64,000 nucleotides of DNA from Streptomonospora alba (lineage in GTDB: Bacteria > Actinomycetota > Actinomycetes > Streptosporangiales > Streptosporangiaceae): NCBI RefSeq assembly GCF_000826685.1, contig NZ_JROO01000027.1, positions 1 through 64,000 on the forward strand, in the 5' to 3' direction. Below, in pieces: positions 1 to 7,991 of the stretch. Under the pieces are notes generated by a model. The model saw nothing but the letters and a program-made list of their open reading frames with translations, searched no databases and was not told where the DNA came from. Within the stretch, counting starts at the first letter, position 1; every line of letters starts with the position of its first letter. A program made the translations under genes and the position numbers.

Positions 1-44
1 CCCTGCCCGAGGTCCGCGCGGTCGGCGAGACCGGCCTGGCCTAG
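1..44 (+). CDS. 3' end of an upstream coding region (partial)
   Basis: From base 3 a plus-strand frame reads LPEVRAVGETGLA and stops at TAG (42-44). Every codon before the stop ends in G or C, as expected for coding DNA in this genome. Only 13 residues are visible, so no family can be named. The gene would lie immediately upstream of the palindromic repeat that starts at 63. Confidence 0.4.
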   Translation, partial: LPEVRAVGETGLA

Positions 45-62
45 GTGACGGCGCTTTCCCCC

Positions 63-123
63 GTTGATCTTGTACCTACGGTCACATGTGATCGCTCACA
101 ATGACCGTAGGTACAAGATCAAC
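63..123. repeat. 61-bp palindromic repeat, copy 1
   Basis: Two 22-nt arms (63-84 and 102-123) are perfect reverse complements, beginning GTTGATCTTGTACC and ending GGTACAAGATCAAC. The 17-nt centre contains a second inverted repeat, TGTGA-N4-TCACA, so the unit can fold as one long hairpin. A diverged copy of the same length and orientation lies at 60832-60892. The unit is intergenic, after the stop at 44. It may act as a REP-like or miniature mobile unit or as a transcription terminator; the sequence does not decide. Confidence 0.85.
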
Positions 124-199
124 GCTGATGCGTAGAGCCGGGACCGGACCGGCCGCATCCCCTGGCGCGACCTCACCCGTTCAAATAACAGGACCTAGA

Positions 200-1105
200 G
201 TGGCCGCCGTGACAGCGGATGGAACCGTCCCCGGGCGGCACGACGCGGAGATCGCCGCAGCGCGCGAGGTGTGGCAAGGGCTCGGACTGCCGGGTCTCAT
301 CGACGTCCACACCCACTTCATGCCGCACAACGTGATGCGCAAGGTGTGGGCCTACTTCCACGCCCTCGGCGAGGGCGTTTGGCCGATCACCTACCAGCAG
401 AGCGACGAGGAGCGCGCCGCTCTGCTGCGTGCGTTCGGAGTGCTGCGCTTCACCGCCCTGGCCTACCCCCACCGCCCCGGCATGGCCGAGTGGCTCAACG
501 GCTGGGCCGCGGACTTCGCCGACCGCCACTCCGACTGCCTGCGCAGCGCGACCTTCTACCCGGAGGAGGGGGCCGCCGAGTACGTGGCCGAGGAGATCGC
601 CGCAGGCGCGCGCATCTTCAAGGCCCACCTGCAGGTCGGAGCCTACGACCCGCGCGATCCCCTGCTCGCCGGCGTCTGGGGCGCGCTGGCCGACTCGGGG
701 ACGCCGGTGGTGGTCCACTGCGGCTCCGGCCCCCAGAGCGGCCCGTTCACCGGCCCCGGCCCGTTCGCCGAGGTCCTGGCGCAGCATCCCCGGCTGACAG
801 CGGTGATCGCGCACTTCGGCATGCCGGAGTACACCGCGTTCATGGACCTCGCGCAAGGCTACGAGCGCGTGCACCTGGACACCACGATGGCGTTCACCCG
901 CTTCGCCGAGCGCATGGCGCCGTTCCCCACCGCGGAACTGCCGCGCCTGAAGGGCCTCCAGGACAGCGTCCTGCTCGGCACCGACTTCCCCAACATCCCC
1001 TACACCTATCCCGTGCAGCTCCAGGCGCTGCACGCGCTCGGCCAGGACGACGACTGGCTCCGCGCGGTCCTGTACGGCAACGCGGCCCGCCTCTTCGGCG
1101 TCTGA
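200..1105 (+). CDS. amidohydrolase (amidohydrolase-2 family)
   Basis: Metal-dependent hydrolase of the amidohydrolase superfamily, about 301 residues from this start and presumably cytoplasmic. Visible metal-site elements in order are HTH near residue 37, KAH, a VVHCGSG histidine, an IAHFGMPEY histidine and the LLGTDFPN aspartate, which fit the HxH...H...H...D layout of this family. The frame is open back to an ATG at 101, but that codon lies inside the palindromic repeat and the added 33 residues look non-conserved. I prefer GTG at 200, which has AGGA at 190-193; GTG at 209 is an alternative. The substrate is unknown and there is no functional partner next to it. It converges with the NhaC gene. 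Confidence 0.8.
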   Translation: MAAVTADGTVPGRHDAEIAAAREVWQGLGLPGLIDVHTHFMPHNVMRKVWAYFHALGEGVWPITYQQSDEERAALLRAFGVLRFTALAYPHRPGMAEWLNGWAADFADRHSDCLRSATFYPEEGAAEYVAEEIAAGARIFKAHLQVGAYDPRDPLLAGVWGALADSGTPVVVHCGSGPQSGPFTGPGPFAEVLAQHPRLTAVIAHFGMPEYTAFMDLAQGYERVHLDTTMAFTRFAERMAPFPTAELPRLKGLQDSVLLGTDFPNIPYTYPVQLQALHALGQDDDWLRAVLYGNAARLFGV

Positions 1106-1410
1106 TCGCCGGAGTGCCACCGCCGGGCGCGGCGGCCCACGACCCGGCCCTTCGGCCGCGAAAACCCCCTCGCCCCGCCGACGCCCGTGTGGCCGCTGGC
1201 GCGGAAGAGCGCTCTGCCGGCTTTGGCCGATGCGGCCAACGTCGTGTCCGGGGGATGTGCGGTCGCGGTCCTTGCCGTCTCCTGAGCGTGCCAGGAAGGG
1301 GAACCCGACGGCGCGGAGCTGTGGCCGTTCGGCTCGCCCGAGCCCGCCGACGACCGCGCCGCCGCCCCCGTTCGGCATCGATGGCGGCGCGGCCGTAGGC
1401 GGGGCGGCTG
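1106..1410. other. convergent intergenic region
   Basis: This 305-bp gap lies between two converging genes. Apart from the hairpin at 1354-1392 I see no gene or operator. Open frames crossing it are antisense continuations of neighbouring genes. Confidence 0.5.
1354..1392 (-). terminator. hairpin after the NhaC gene
   Basis: CCGCGCCGCC (1354-1363) pairs perfectly with GGCGGCGCGG (1383-1392) across a 19-nt loop. It starts 18 bp past the stop codon of the minus-strand gene ending at 1411. There is no clear T-run, so termination is inferred from position and stem only. Confidence 0.4.
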
Positions 1411-2865
1411 TCAGTGCACCGCGGCCTCGGGTTCGGGCTCTCTGCGGCGGATTCCGAAACCGCCGGTCAGCGGCGCCAGGACGGCCAGAAGCATGGAGAA
1501 CACGAACCCGCCCCAGTTGAAGACGGCCCACGGCAGGAATTCGAAGTTGCCCACCCCCAGCGTGGCCGCGAAGAACACGCCGGAGACCGTCCAGGGCATC
1601 AGCACCTCGGTGATGGTGACCGAGTCCTCCATGCTGCGAGAAAGGTTGACCGGGTGCAGGCCCCGCTTCTTGTAGGCGTCGCCGTAGAGGTCGTTGACCA
1701 GGAAGAACGTGACCAGTGCGTTGGAGGTGCCGTTGATGATGGCGAACCCGGAGAGCAGCGTGGCCGAGACCAGCCCGCCGGTGGAGCGCAGCTTCTCGAT
1801 CATCCGGCTGAGCAGGACCCGCAGCACGTTGGAGTTCTCCAGGGCCGCGGCGAAGAAGAACGCGCAGAAGACGAAGAACGCCGAGTTGTACATCGAGTAC
1901 AGTCCGCCCCGCTCCAGCAGCTCGCCGAGGGTGTCGGAGACGCCGCCGGCGGCGGGCAGCATGTCGACGGTGAAACCGGAGACGGCCGCGGCGAACAGGT
2001 CGGCGACGCTGAATCCCTGCACGAGCACCGCCAGCACCAGCGCCGACATCGACGACACGAACAGCACGACGAGCGGCGGCTTGCGCATGATCGAGCCGAT
2101 CAGCACGACCGCGGGCGGCAGGAGCAGCAGCGGACTCAGATCGAACAGCCCGCCCAGCTCGGCGAGGGTGCTGTCGACCACGTCCAGGTCGACCGACGCG
2201 TCGCCGATGGAGGAACCGGCGAACAGGAAGACGACGATCGCCAGGAGCGACGAGGGCACGGCGGTGTAGAGCATGTGCCGGATGTGCTCGTAGAGGTCGG
2301 CGCCCGCGGCCAACGAACTCATGTTCGTGGTGTCGGACAGCGGCGAGAGCTTGTCTCCGAAGTAGGCGCCCGAGACCACGGCCCCCGCCGTGATCGCCAG
2401 GGAGACGTCCATCGTCGCGGCGACGCCGACGAGCGCGACGCCGATGGTGCCTCCCGCGCCCCAGGAGGTCCCGGTGAAGGTCGCCACGATCGCGGTGACG
2501 ACGAACGCCAGCGCGTAGAGGTAGGAGGGGTCGATGAGCTCCAGGCCGTAGTAGACCATCAGGGGGATGGTCCCGGCGATCATCCACGTGCCGATGAGCA
2601 TGCCGATGCTGAGCAGGATCAGGATCGCGGGCAGGGCCCGCTTGATCTTCTCCCCCATGTCCGTGAGGATCTGCGCCATGCTCCTGCCGTGCCAGACGGC
2701 GAAGACGGCGAGCACCACCCCCGCGAAGATCAGCATGAGCTCGGCCGGGTACTTCATGATCCCGATCCCCCCGACGAAGATCGCCACGGTGAGGGCCACG
2801 GGGACGAGGGCCAGGGCCACGCCCGGTTGGGGCAGGGGCCGGGTTTCCTCCTGGGGGGCGGTCAT
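1411..2865 (-). CDS. nhaC: NhaC-family Na+/H+ antiporter or Na+-coupled permease
   Basis: Integral membrane transporter of 484 residues with about a dozen hydrophobic segments. The motif GDKLSPLSDTTN, characteristic of the NhaC family, lies near residue 170, followed by NGTSNALVTFF in the second half. The start at 2865 is preceded by GAGAGGA; the frame is open further upstream, but that would run into the preceding gene. NhaC-family members exchange Na+ for H+, but some carry organic substrates, for example MleN for malate/lactate and MetT for methionine. The gene lies 34 bp downstream of a PLP-dependent trans-sulfuration enzyme in the same direction, so import of a sulfur amino acid is an attractive inference. 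Regulation is probably by the divergent GntR at 4431. Confidence 0.85.
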   Translation of the reverse strand: MTAPQEETRPLPQPGVALALVPVALTVAIFVGGIGIMKYPAELMLIFAGVVLAVFAVWHGRSMAQILTDMGEKIKRALPAILILLSIGMLIGTWMIAGTIPLMVYYGLELIDPSYLYALAFVVTAIVATFTGTSWGAGGTIGVALVGVAATMDVSLAITAGAVVSGAYFGDKLSPLSDTTNMSSLAAGADLYEHIRHMLYTAVPSSLLAIVVFLFAGSSIGDASVDLDVVDSTLAELGGLFDLSPLLLLPPAVVLIGSIMRKPPLVVLFVSSMSALVLAVLVQGFSVADLFAAAVSGFTVDMLPAAGGVSDTLGELLERGGLYSMYNSAFFVFCAFFFAAALENSNVLRVLLSRMIEKLRSTGGLVSATLLSGFAIINGTSNALVTFFLVNDLYGDAYKKRGLHPVNLSRSMEDSVTITEVLMPWTVSGVFFAATLGVGNFEFLPWAVFNWGGFVFSMLLAVLAPLTGGFGIRRREPEPEAAVH

Positions 2866-2899
2866 AGGCTTCCTCTCGGTACTGGTGATTCGGCGGCTG

Positions 2900-4039
2900 C
2901 TAGAGCTTGGTGAACGCCGTTTCCAAGTCCTCGATCTGGCGTTCGGCGCCTTCGAGCCCGACGGACAGGCGGACCGTCCCGGGCGCGAATCCCTTCGCAC
3001 GGAGCTCGGCTTCGTTGCCCGGACGCAGAGGCGAGGTGACGAGGCTTTCGTAGCCGCCCCAGCTCACACCGATCCGGAACAGTGAAAGCCCGTCGACGAA
3101 CCGGGCGACCCGCTCGAAGGACGCCTCCCGCAGTTCGAAGCTGAGCAGCCCGGAGAACCCGCTGAACTGCTCGGCGATGATCTCCTCGTACGGCCCGTGC
3201 TCGGCGTAGGGGTGGTGCACCGCCGCCACCTCGGGGCGCGCGGCGAGGTAGTCGATCACCCGCTCGGCGTTGCGCTGGTGCTCCTCCATGCGCACGGGCA
3301 GCGTCCGCAGGCCGCGCAGGACCATCGACGCCTCCATCGCGGACATGACCGAGCCGAAGAGCTGGTGGCCCTTGTAGAAGACCTCGCGGATCCGGGACTC
3401 GGGGCCGATCACGGCTCCCCCGACGACGTCGCTGTGTCCGCCGATGTACTTGGTCAGGGAATGGACGACGAGGTCGATTCCCAGGGCGAGCGGCTTCTGG
3501 AAGAGCGGGGTCGCCCAGGTGTTGTCCATGACCGTGCGGACGCCGCGGCGCCGGGCGACGGCGGTGATCGCGGGAAGATCGAGGACCTTCATCCGCATCG
3601 TCCCGGGACTCTCGACGTAGACGAGCGCGGTGTTGTGGCGGATGTGGGCCTCGACGGCGGCGGGGCCGGTGTCCTCGGTCAGGACCGTGTGCTCGATGCC
3701 GAATGCGCCCAGCCGCTCGGCGAGTTCGAGGGTGGGGCCGTAGACGTCGTTGACGAACAGCACGTGGTCGCCGCTGCTGAGCAGGCCTGCCAGGACGGCG
3801 CTGATCGCGCCCATCCCCGAGCCGAAGCACTTGGCCGCCTCGCCGCCTTCGAGCAGGGCCAGCCGCTCCTCCAGGAACGCCACGGTGGGGTTGGTGCCGC
3901 GGCTGTAGACGTAGTGGGTGTCCTCGGCGGCCTGCTGCTGAACGAACTCCCGGAAGGAGGGCTTGGTGAACAGGCTGGTTTGAAAGACCGGCGGAGCGAC
4001 CGCGCCGGCCTCGTGCCCGGGCCCGTCCCACGGGCCCAT
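2900..4039 (-). CDS. PLP-dependent trans-sulfuration enzyme (cystathionine gamma-synthase/lyase or methionine gamma-lyase type)
   Basis: Cys/Met-metabolism PLP enzyme of 379 residues, close to the usual 380-400. Visible signatures are YSRGTNPT near the N-terminus, GSGMGAI (cofactor phosphate loop), DNTWATP (aspartate contacting the PLP ring) and SLTKYIGGHSD, whose Lys should form the Schiff base. ATG at 4039 is preceded by GGGAG, 7 nt upstream. The family includes cystathionine gamma-synthase, cystathionine lyases, methionine gamma-lyase and O-acetylhomoserine sulfhydrylase, and sequence alone does not decide. Linkage to an NhaC transporter and a dedicated GntR regulator, rather than to methionine-biosynthesis genes, favours a catabolic lyase. 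Confidence 0.85.
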   Translation of the reverse strand: MGPWDGPGHEAGAVAPPVFQTSLFTKPSFREFVQQQAAEDTHYVYSRGTNPTVAFLEERLALLEGGEAAKCFGSGMGAISAVLAGLLSSGDHVLFVNDVYGPTLELAERLGAFGIEHTVLTEDTGPAAVEAHIRHNTALVYVESPGTMRMKVLDLPAITAVARRRGVRTVMDNTWATPLFQKPLALGIDLVVHSLTKYIGGHSDVVGGAVIGPESRIREVFYKGHQLFGSVMSAMEASMVLRGLRTLPVRMEEHQRNAERVIDYLAARPEVAAVHHPYAEHGPYEEIIAEQFSGFSGLLSFELREASFERVARFVDGLSLFRIGVSWGGYESLVTSPLRPGNEAELRAKGFAPGTVRLSVGLEGAERQIEDLETAFTKL

Positions 4040-4225
4040 GCAGATCTCCCTGTCGGTGCTGTTCAAACCCTGCTCCCCGTATCGGACCGGTCTGGCCGAG
4101 CATGTGCGGCGGCGGTTCCGCCGCTTGTGACGGCGCCGCCCCGGCCGCCGCACGTTCGCCCCGCGCTGCCTGCTGCCGACCTGTGCTGACCGTGAGCAGG
4201 CATGACGCGGAGCCGCCGATCATCC

Positions 4226-4251
4226 TGTAATACAAGCTGATAAGCAGTCAA
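4226..4251 (-). promoter_or_regulatory. probable GntR operator and -35 element of the lyase/NhaC operon
   Basis: TGTAATACA (4226-4234) is a 9-bp palindrome of the kind bound by FadR-subfamily GntR regulators. On the minus strand a TTGACT -35-like hexamer lies at 4251-4246, placing the palindrome across the expected -10 region. Bound regulator would block the operon, and the site also sits upstream of the divergent gntR. No clear -10 hexamer stands out. Confidence 0.5.
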
Positions 4252-4430
4252 CGGGTTCGTGAAACCAATGCGCGGCGTCCCGGAGGCGTCGCGGACCGTG
4301 ACGCGCGTCACCGGACCCAGGGGGCCGGCCGGCCGACGCGGAAGCGCGCCACTGCGCCGAAAGCGCACGGTGGGTCTCTGTAGGCTGAAGGCGTCGGCAC
4401 ATCCATGCAGCGAAGGACGAGGCGAACACG

Positions 4431-5225
4431 ATGGGGGCAGCGCCTGTGGAGCCGTCCGGTCAGGAGCCCGCGGGACGGAGCGGACCACAGCGTGCACGAC
4501 CGCACTCGCTGACGGCCCAGGTCGTCGACTTCATCGAGGAACTGTGCGTGGGCCCGGACGCCACGCCGGGAGGCAGCCTGCCCCCGGAGAAGGAGCTGGC
4601 CGAGCGCTTCGGCGTCAGCCGGGTCGTGCTCCGCGAGGCCATGAAGACCCTGGAGGCCAAGGGACTGGTCTACCGCCGCCAGGGCAAGCCGGCGGTCATC
4701 GCCTCACCCAACGCCCTGCCGGTGGAGGACTTCATCGCCCTTTCGGTGCTGCGCGACCGGCGCGCGCTGATGGAGTTCACCGAGATCCGCAAGGCCCTGG
4801 AGGTGCACGGCGCCCGGCTCGCCGCTCAACGCGTCGCCGGCCCGGAGGAGGAGCAGACGCGCGAGCACATCGCCCGCGCCCGCCAGGCCATCGCCGACAT
4901 GCGCGCGGATCCGCTCGACGTACCCACACGGCTGCGCACCGACGTCGCCTTCCACCAGGCCCTCGCCGCCGCCTCCGGCAACCGCAGCCTCACCCAGATC
5001 CTGGACGCGCTGGAGCAGTCGCTGGCTGAGAGCCGTGAACAGAGCCACCGCCGGTTCCTGGCCACCGCCGAAGACCCCGCCTCCTCGGCCGACGAGCACG
5101 ACGTGGTCCTGGAGGCCGTGCTGACCGGCGATCCCTCCCACGCCGTCGCGGCGATGGAGCACCACCTCGAAGTCACCCTGCACGAAATCCAGACCCGCCC
5201 CGACCCCGAAGCGGGACAGGGATAG
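4431..5225 (+). CDS. GntR-family regulator, FadR subfamily (FCD domain)
   Basis: Transcription factor of 264 residues. An N-terminal winged helix (about 25-90) contains LPPEKELAERFGVSR and VLREAMKTLEAKGLV, the classic GntR recognition region. It is followed by an all-helical FCD effector domain (about 105-250) with the conserved FHQALAAASGN stretch; FCD domains usually bind a carboxylate ligand, often through a metal. The start is preceded by AAGGACGAGG. It is transcribed away from the trans-sulfuration/NhaC operon, with a 9-bp palindrome between them, so it most likely represses that operon and perhaps itself. The inducer is unknown. Confidence 0.88.
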   Translation: MGAAPVEPSGQEPAGRSGPQRARPHSLTAQVVDFIEELCVGPDATPGGSLPPEKELAERFGVSRVVLREAMKTLEAKGLVYRRQGKPAVIASPNALPVEDFIALSVLRDRRALMEFTEIRKALEVHGARLAAQRVAGPEEEQTREHIARARQAIADMRADPLDVPTRLRTDVAFHQALAAASGNRSLTQILDALEQSLAESREQSHRRFLATAEDPASSADEHDVVLEAVLTGDPSHAVAAMEHHLEVTLHEIQTRPDPEAGQG

Positions 5226-5355
5226 CACCGGACCCCCGCACCCCTGGCGACTTTCGCCGACGGACGCCGCGTCCTCCTCCCCAGCTCTCCGCGCCGCCGG
5301 CCCGGCTCTCCGTTCCGGCGACGGGCTGATCGAACGCCCGCGTCCGGCTTCTCGG

Positions 5356-5838
5356 TCAGAAGTCGATGTGCGACATCGAATTCGCGACGGTCATGTCGTC
5401 GGTGCGACCGGCTCCGTGACTGTACTCCGCGCCGACACAGCCCACAGCGAGCAGGACCGGAATCAGGCAGAATCCTCCGACCAGCGCCGCTGCCTCGCCA
5501 TGCCCGGCGAGTAGCAGGACCACGGGGGCCGTCAGTGCGACACCGGCGACGCCCCCGAAGGTCAGACCGGTCCAGCCGAGGAAGCTCAAGCTGTGGAGTC
5601 CGGTCCTGGCTCTCAGGCCGAAGAAGGTCGCCGCGAGCAGAAGCATCACCCCGGTGGCCGCGGCGGCCCAGGCGGCACCGTCCGCGAACCGCAGGAAGGC
5701 GAGGGCCGGCGTGGCCACGAGCCCGACGGCGGACGCGCTCGCAGCGATCAACGCCAGGATGCCGAGCCGAGCCGCCTTGCGCTCCCGCGCCCGGAGCCAC
5801 TGCTTGCGTGCCCGCTTCCGGTCACTCTTGGCCTTCAC
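5356..5838 (-). CDS. small membrane protein of unknown function
   Basis: About 160 residues. A very basic N-terminus (KAKSDRKRARKQW) is followed by four hydrophobic stretches (LGILALIAASASAVGLVATP; AAAATGVMLLLAATFFGL; GGVAGVALTAPVVLLLAG; LVGGFCLIPVLLAVGCVG), suggesting a four-helix inner-membrane protein with a cytoplasmic N-terminus. The frame is open up to GTG at 5877, but GAGG lies 5 nt before GTG 5838, so I place the start there. I do not recognise the family. It is monocistronic, between a gntR and the end of an ABC operon. Confidence 0.55.
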   Translation of the reverse strand: MKAKSDRKRARKQWLRARERKAARLGILALIAASASAVGLVATPALAFLRFADGAAWAAAATGVMLLLAATFFGLRARTGLHSLSFLGWTGLTFGGVAGVALTAPVVLLLAGHGEAAALVGGFCLIPVLLAVGCVGAEYSHGAGRTDDMTVANSMSHIDF

Positions 5839-6022
5839 CACCACCTCAAGGTACGCACCGACGACGGCCGGGGCCACCCCTCAGCCGTCCGCCGCCCACC
5901 TGAAGTCCCCCGGACTTCCTCGTTCCGGGTCCTGCCGCACCGTGGAAAGAGCCGCTTGGGCACGGCTCCCGCGGGGCGGACCTGGAAGGCTTCGTTCAGC
6001 ACTGCGTTCGCCCGAACGGAAA

Positions 6023-6060
6023 GCGCCCGCCCGCGGTGAGGGATCATCGCGGGCGGGCGC
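6023..6060 (-). terminator. rho-independent terminator of the six-gene ABC operon
   Basis: A perfect 13-bp stem (GCGCCCGCCCGCG at 6023-6035 with its complement at 6048-6060) and a 12-nt loop. Read on the minus strand the stem is followed by TTTCCGTTC. It lies 45 bp past the stop of the binding-protein gene. Confidence 0.75.
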
Positions 6061-6105
6061 GGCCGGGGCTGCGGGGCCGCCCCGGGGGAGCTCACCGCTG
6101 GATCG

Positions 6106-7143
6106 TCACTTCTGGGATCGCAGGTCCTCGGGGACGATTTCGCTGTAGCCGGGCGGGTCGTCGACGAGGCCGGTCTTGGAGTGGAACTCCAGGGCGGTCT
6201 CGACGGAATCCTTGGAGAATCCGATGTCGGCCGCCACCTCCTCCTGCATGATCGGCATCAGGTCCGCGCGGGCCTGTTCGTCGATGCCCTCCATGTAGTC
6301 GGCGAGCAGATCCTCGACCTCGGGGTCCTCGCGGATGTCGGTGTTGGCCCGCTCGATCGCCCTCTGGAAGGCGGCGACCTCCTCGGACTTCTGCTCCCGC
6401 ACGTCGGAGGTGGTGAACACGACACCGTGGGAGGTGTTCTCGAAGCCGGGGATGTCCCCTCGCGAGGGCGAGATGTAGGTGGTGCCCACCCCGGTGGCCT
6501 CGGCCTGCTGAGGGACCGGCTGGAAGAACGACAGCGCGTCCACCTGGCCGGACTCCAGCGCGCCCAGGGCCGCCGGCGGGTCGGCGCCCAGGTTCACCAG
6601 CTTGGCGTCGGTTGCGGGGTCCATCCCGTTCCGCTGGAAGATGTAGGCCACCAGCGCCTCGGTCCCGCTGCCGGGACCGGTGATGCCGATCTTCTTGCCC
6701 TCCAGCGCGTCGATGCGCTCCTCCAGCGGAGCGTCCTCGCCCGGCCCGTCGAAGTCCTCGCTGACGATGATGTCCACGTAGTACTTCTCGATGAGGCTGG
6801 CGGTCAGCTCGGCGGAGTCGTCGTTGCCGTAGAGGTTCAGGGCGTCGGTCAGCACGCCGGCGCCCAGGTCGATGCTGCCGGACTGCAGCGCGGCGGCCAG
6901 CTTGGCCCCCGTTCCCATGCGCGGCCGTTCGCCGAGCTGCACGCCCTCGTCCTCGAAGTAGCCGCGCTCCTCGGCGACATACAGCGGGAAGAAGGCGACG
7001 GAGTCGCTGATCTGGCCGACGTTGAGCGTCCCCTCGGGGGTGTCGGAGGAGCTGCCGGCGCACGCGCTGGTGGCGAGCATCAGAGCCGCCACGGCTCCCG
7101 CCGCCGTCACGCGCACGCGGCGCGCAGTGGTCGTGGTTGTCAT
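6106..7143 (-). CDS. ABC transporter substrate-binding lipoprotein (SsuA/NrtA/TauA-like)
   Basis: Extracellular solute receptor of 345 residues. A basic N-terminus and hydrophobic stretch end in the lipobox LATSAC, so the mature protein should be lipid-anchored at Cys28. The body is of the NMT1/SsuA class: NVGQISDSVAFFPLYVAEERGYF at the start of lobe 1, GSIDLGAG, and KKIGITGPGSGTEA at the start of lobe 2. Such proteins bind sulfonates, nitrate, thiamine precursors or aromatic acids; the ligand here is unknown. GGAGG lies 7 nt before ATG 7143. It is the last of six genes, overlapping the permease stop by 4 bp. Confidence 0.88.
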   Translation of the reverse strand: MTTTTTARRVRVTAAGAVAALMLATSACAGSSSDTPEGTLNVGQISDSVAFFPLYVAEERGYFEDEGVQLGERPRMGTGAKLAAALQSGSIDLGAGVLTDALNLYGNDDSAELTASLIEKYYVDIIVSEDFDGPGEDAPLEERIDALEGKKIGITGPGSGTEALVAYIFQRNGMDPATDAKLVNLGADPPAALGALESGQVDALSFFQPVPQQAEATGVGTTYISPSRGDIPGFENTSHGVVFTTSDVREQKSEEVAAFQRAIERANTDIREDPEVEDLLADYMEGIDEQARADLMPIMQEEVAADIGFSKDSVETALEFHSKTGLVDDPPGYSEIVPEDLRSQK

Positions 7144-7991
7144 GCTTTGGCCTCCGCTGGTTTCCACCGGCTGACGCGGTGGTCGAGAAGTCCGACGAGG
7201 AAGTTGAGGATCGCGGCGATCACGCTGAGCACCACGAGCGTGGCGAACACCCCGGCGGTGTCGAACGTGGCCGCGGAGTTGCTGATCAGGTAGCCCAGGC
7301 CCCGGTTGGAGGCCACCAGCTCGCCGATCACGGCGCCGATCAGCGCGTAGGGAATGGCCACCTTGAGCCCGGTGAGCATCCCGGTCATCGATGCGGGCAG
7401 CATCACCTTGAGGGCGATGTCGCGCCGCCCGCCGCCCATCAGCCGCACCGCGTCGATCAGGCCGCGGTCGACCTCGCGTACACCGGCGGCGGTGTTCAAG
7501 AAGACGAGGAAGAACACGGTGACCGCGGCCAGCAGGATCTTCATGTCCATCTCGATGCCGAACCAGACGATGAACAGCGGGGCCAGCGCCACCTTCGGGA
7601 TCGAGTACAGCGCCATGATGAAGGGGTCCATCACCCGGTAGACGGTCGGCAGGGTGGCCAGCACGAAGCCGAACAACGCGCCGCCGGCGGAACCGAGCGC
7701 ATAGCCGTAGACGATCTCCTGCAGGGTGATCCAGGAGTGCAGCCACAGAGTGCCGTCGGCGTTCCAGTCGACGAGGCGGCCCCAGATGTCGCTGGGCCGG
7801 CTGGTGAAGCTGGGGTCGAAGACGGTGCCCGCGGCCAGCTGCCAGACCGCGACGACGCCGACGAGCAGCAGCACCCGCGCGCCCCAGACGGATGCTGTGC
7901 GGCCGTTGCGCTCCCACCAGGAGCGCTGCAGGGCCACGACGCCGGACTGGTCGTCGGAGTCGGTCTTCGGGGATTCGGTCATGGTGCTCAT
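7140..7991 (-). CDS. ABC transporter permease (SsuC/TauC-like, BPD_transp_1)
   Basis: Inner-membrane subunit of 283 residues with about six transmembrane helices. The cytoplasmic EAA-type loop is visible as DAVRLMGGGRRDIALKVMLP, the contact site for the ATPase. The helix around ALAPLFIVWFGI is typical of nitrate/sulfonate/taurine permeases. ATG 7991 overlaps the ATPase stop by 4 bp (ATGA), and its own stop overlaps the binding-protein start in the same way, so translation is probably coupled. A single permease gene implies a homodimer. Confidence 0.9.
   Translation of the reverse strand: MSTMTESPKTDSDDQSGVVALQRSWWERNGRTASVWGARVLLLVGVVAVWQLAAGTVFDPSFTSRPSDIWGRLVDWNADGTLWLHSWITLQEIVYGYALGSAGGALFGFVLATLPTVYRVMDPFIMALYSIPKVALAPLFIVWFGIEMDMKILLAAVTVFFLVFLNTAAGVREVDRGLIDAVRLMGGGRRDIALKVMLPASMTGMLTGLKVAIPYALIGAVIGELVASNRGLGYLISNSAATFDTAGVFATLVVLSVIAAILNFLVGLLDHRVSRWKPAEAKA

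Noticed and set aside
101..199. Upstream start of the amidohydrolase at ATG 101
   Set aside because: The ATG lies inside the palindromic repeat, the added residues are not family-like, and a Shine-Dalgarno precedes GTG 200.
173..2587. Long minus-strand open frame of 804 codons opposite the amidohydrolase and NhaC genes
   Set aside because: Arg/Gly/Ala-rich antisense shadow created by high GC; it crosses two well-supported genes and has no domain signal.
1414..2913. 499-codon plus-strand frame opposite nhaC
   Set aside because: Antisense shadow rich in His, Gly, Gln and Asp; the opposite strand encodes a clear NhaC protein with family motifs.
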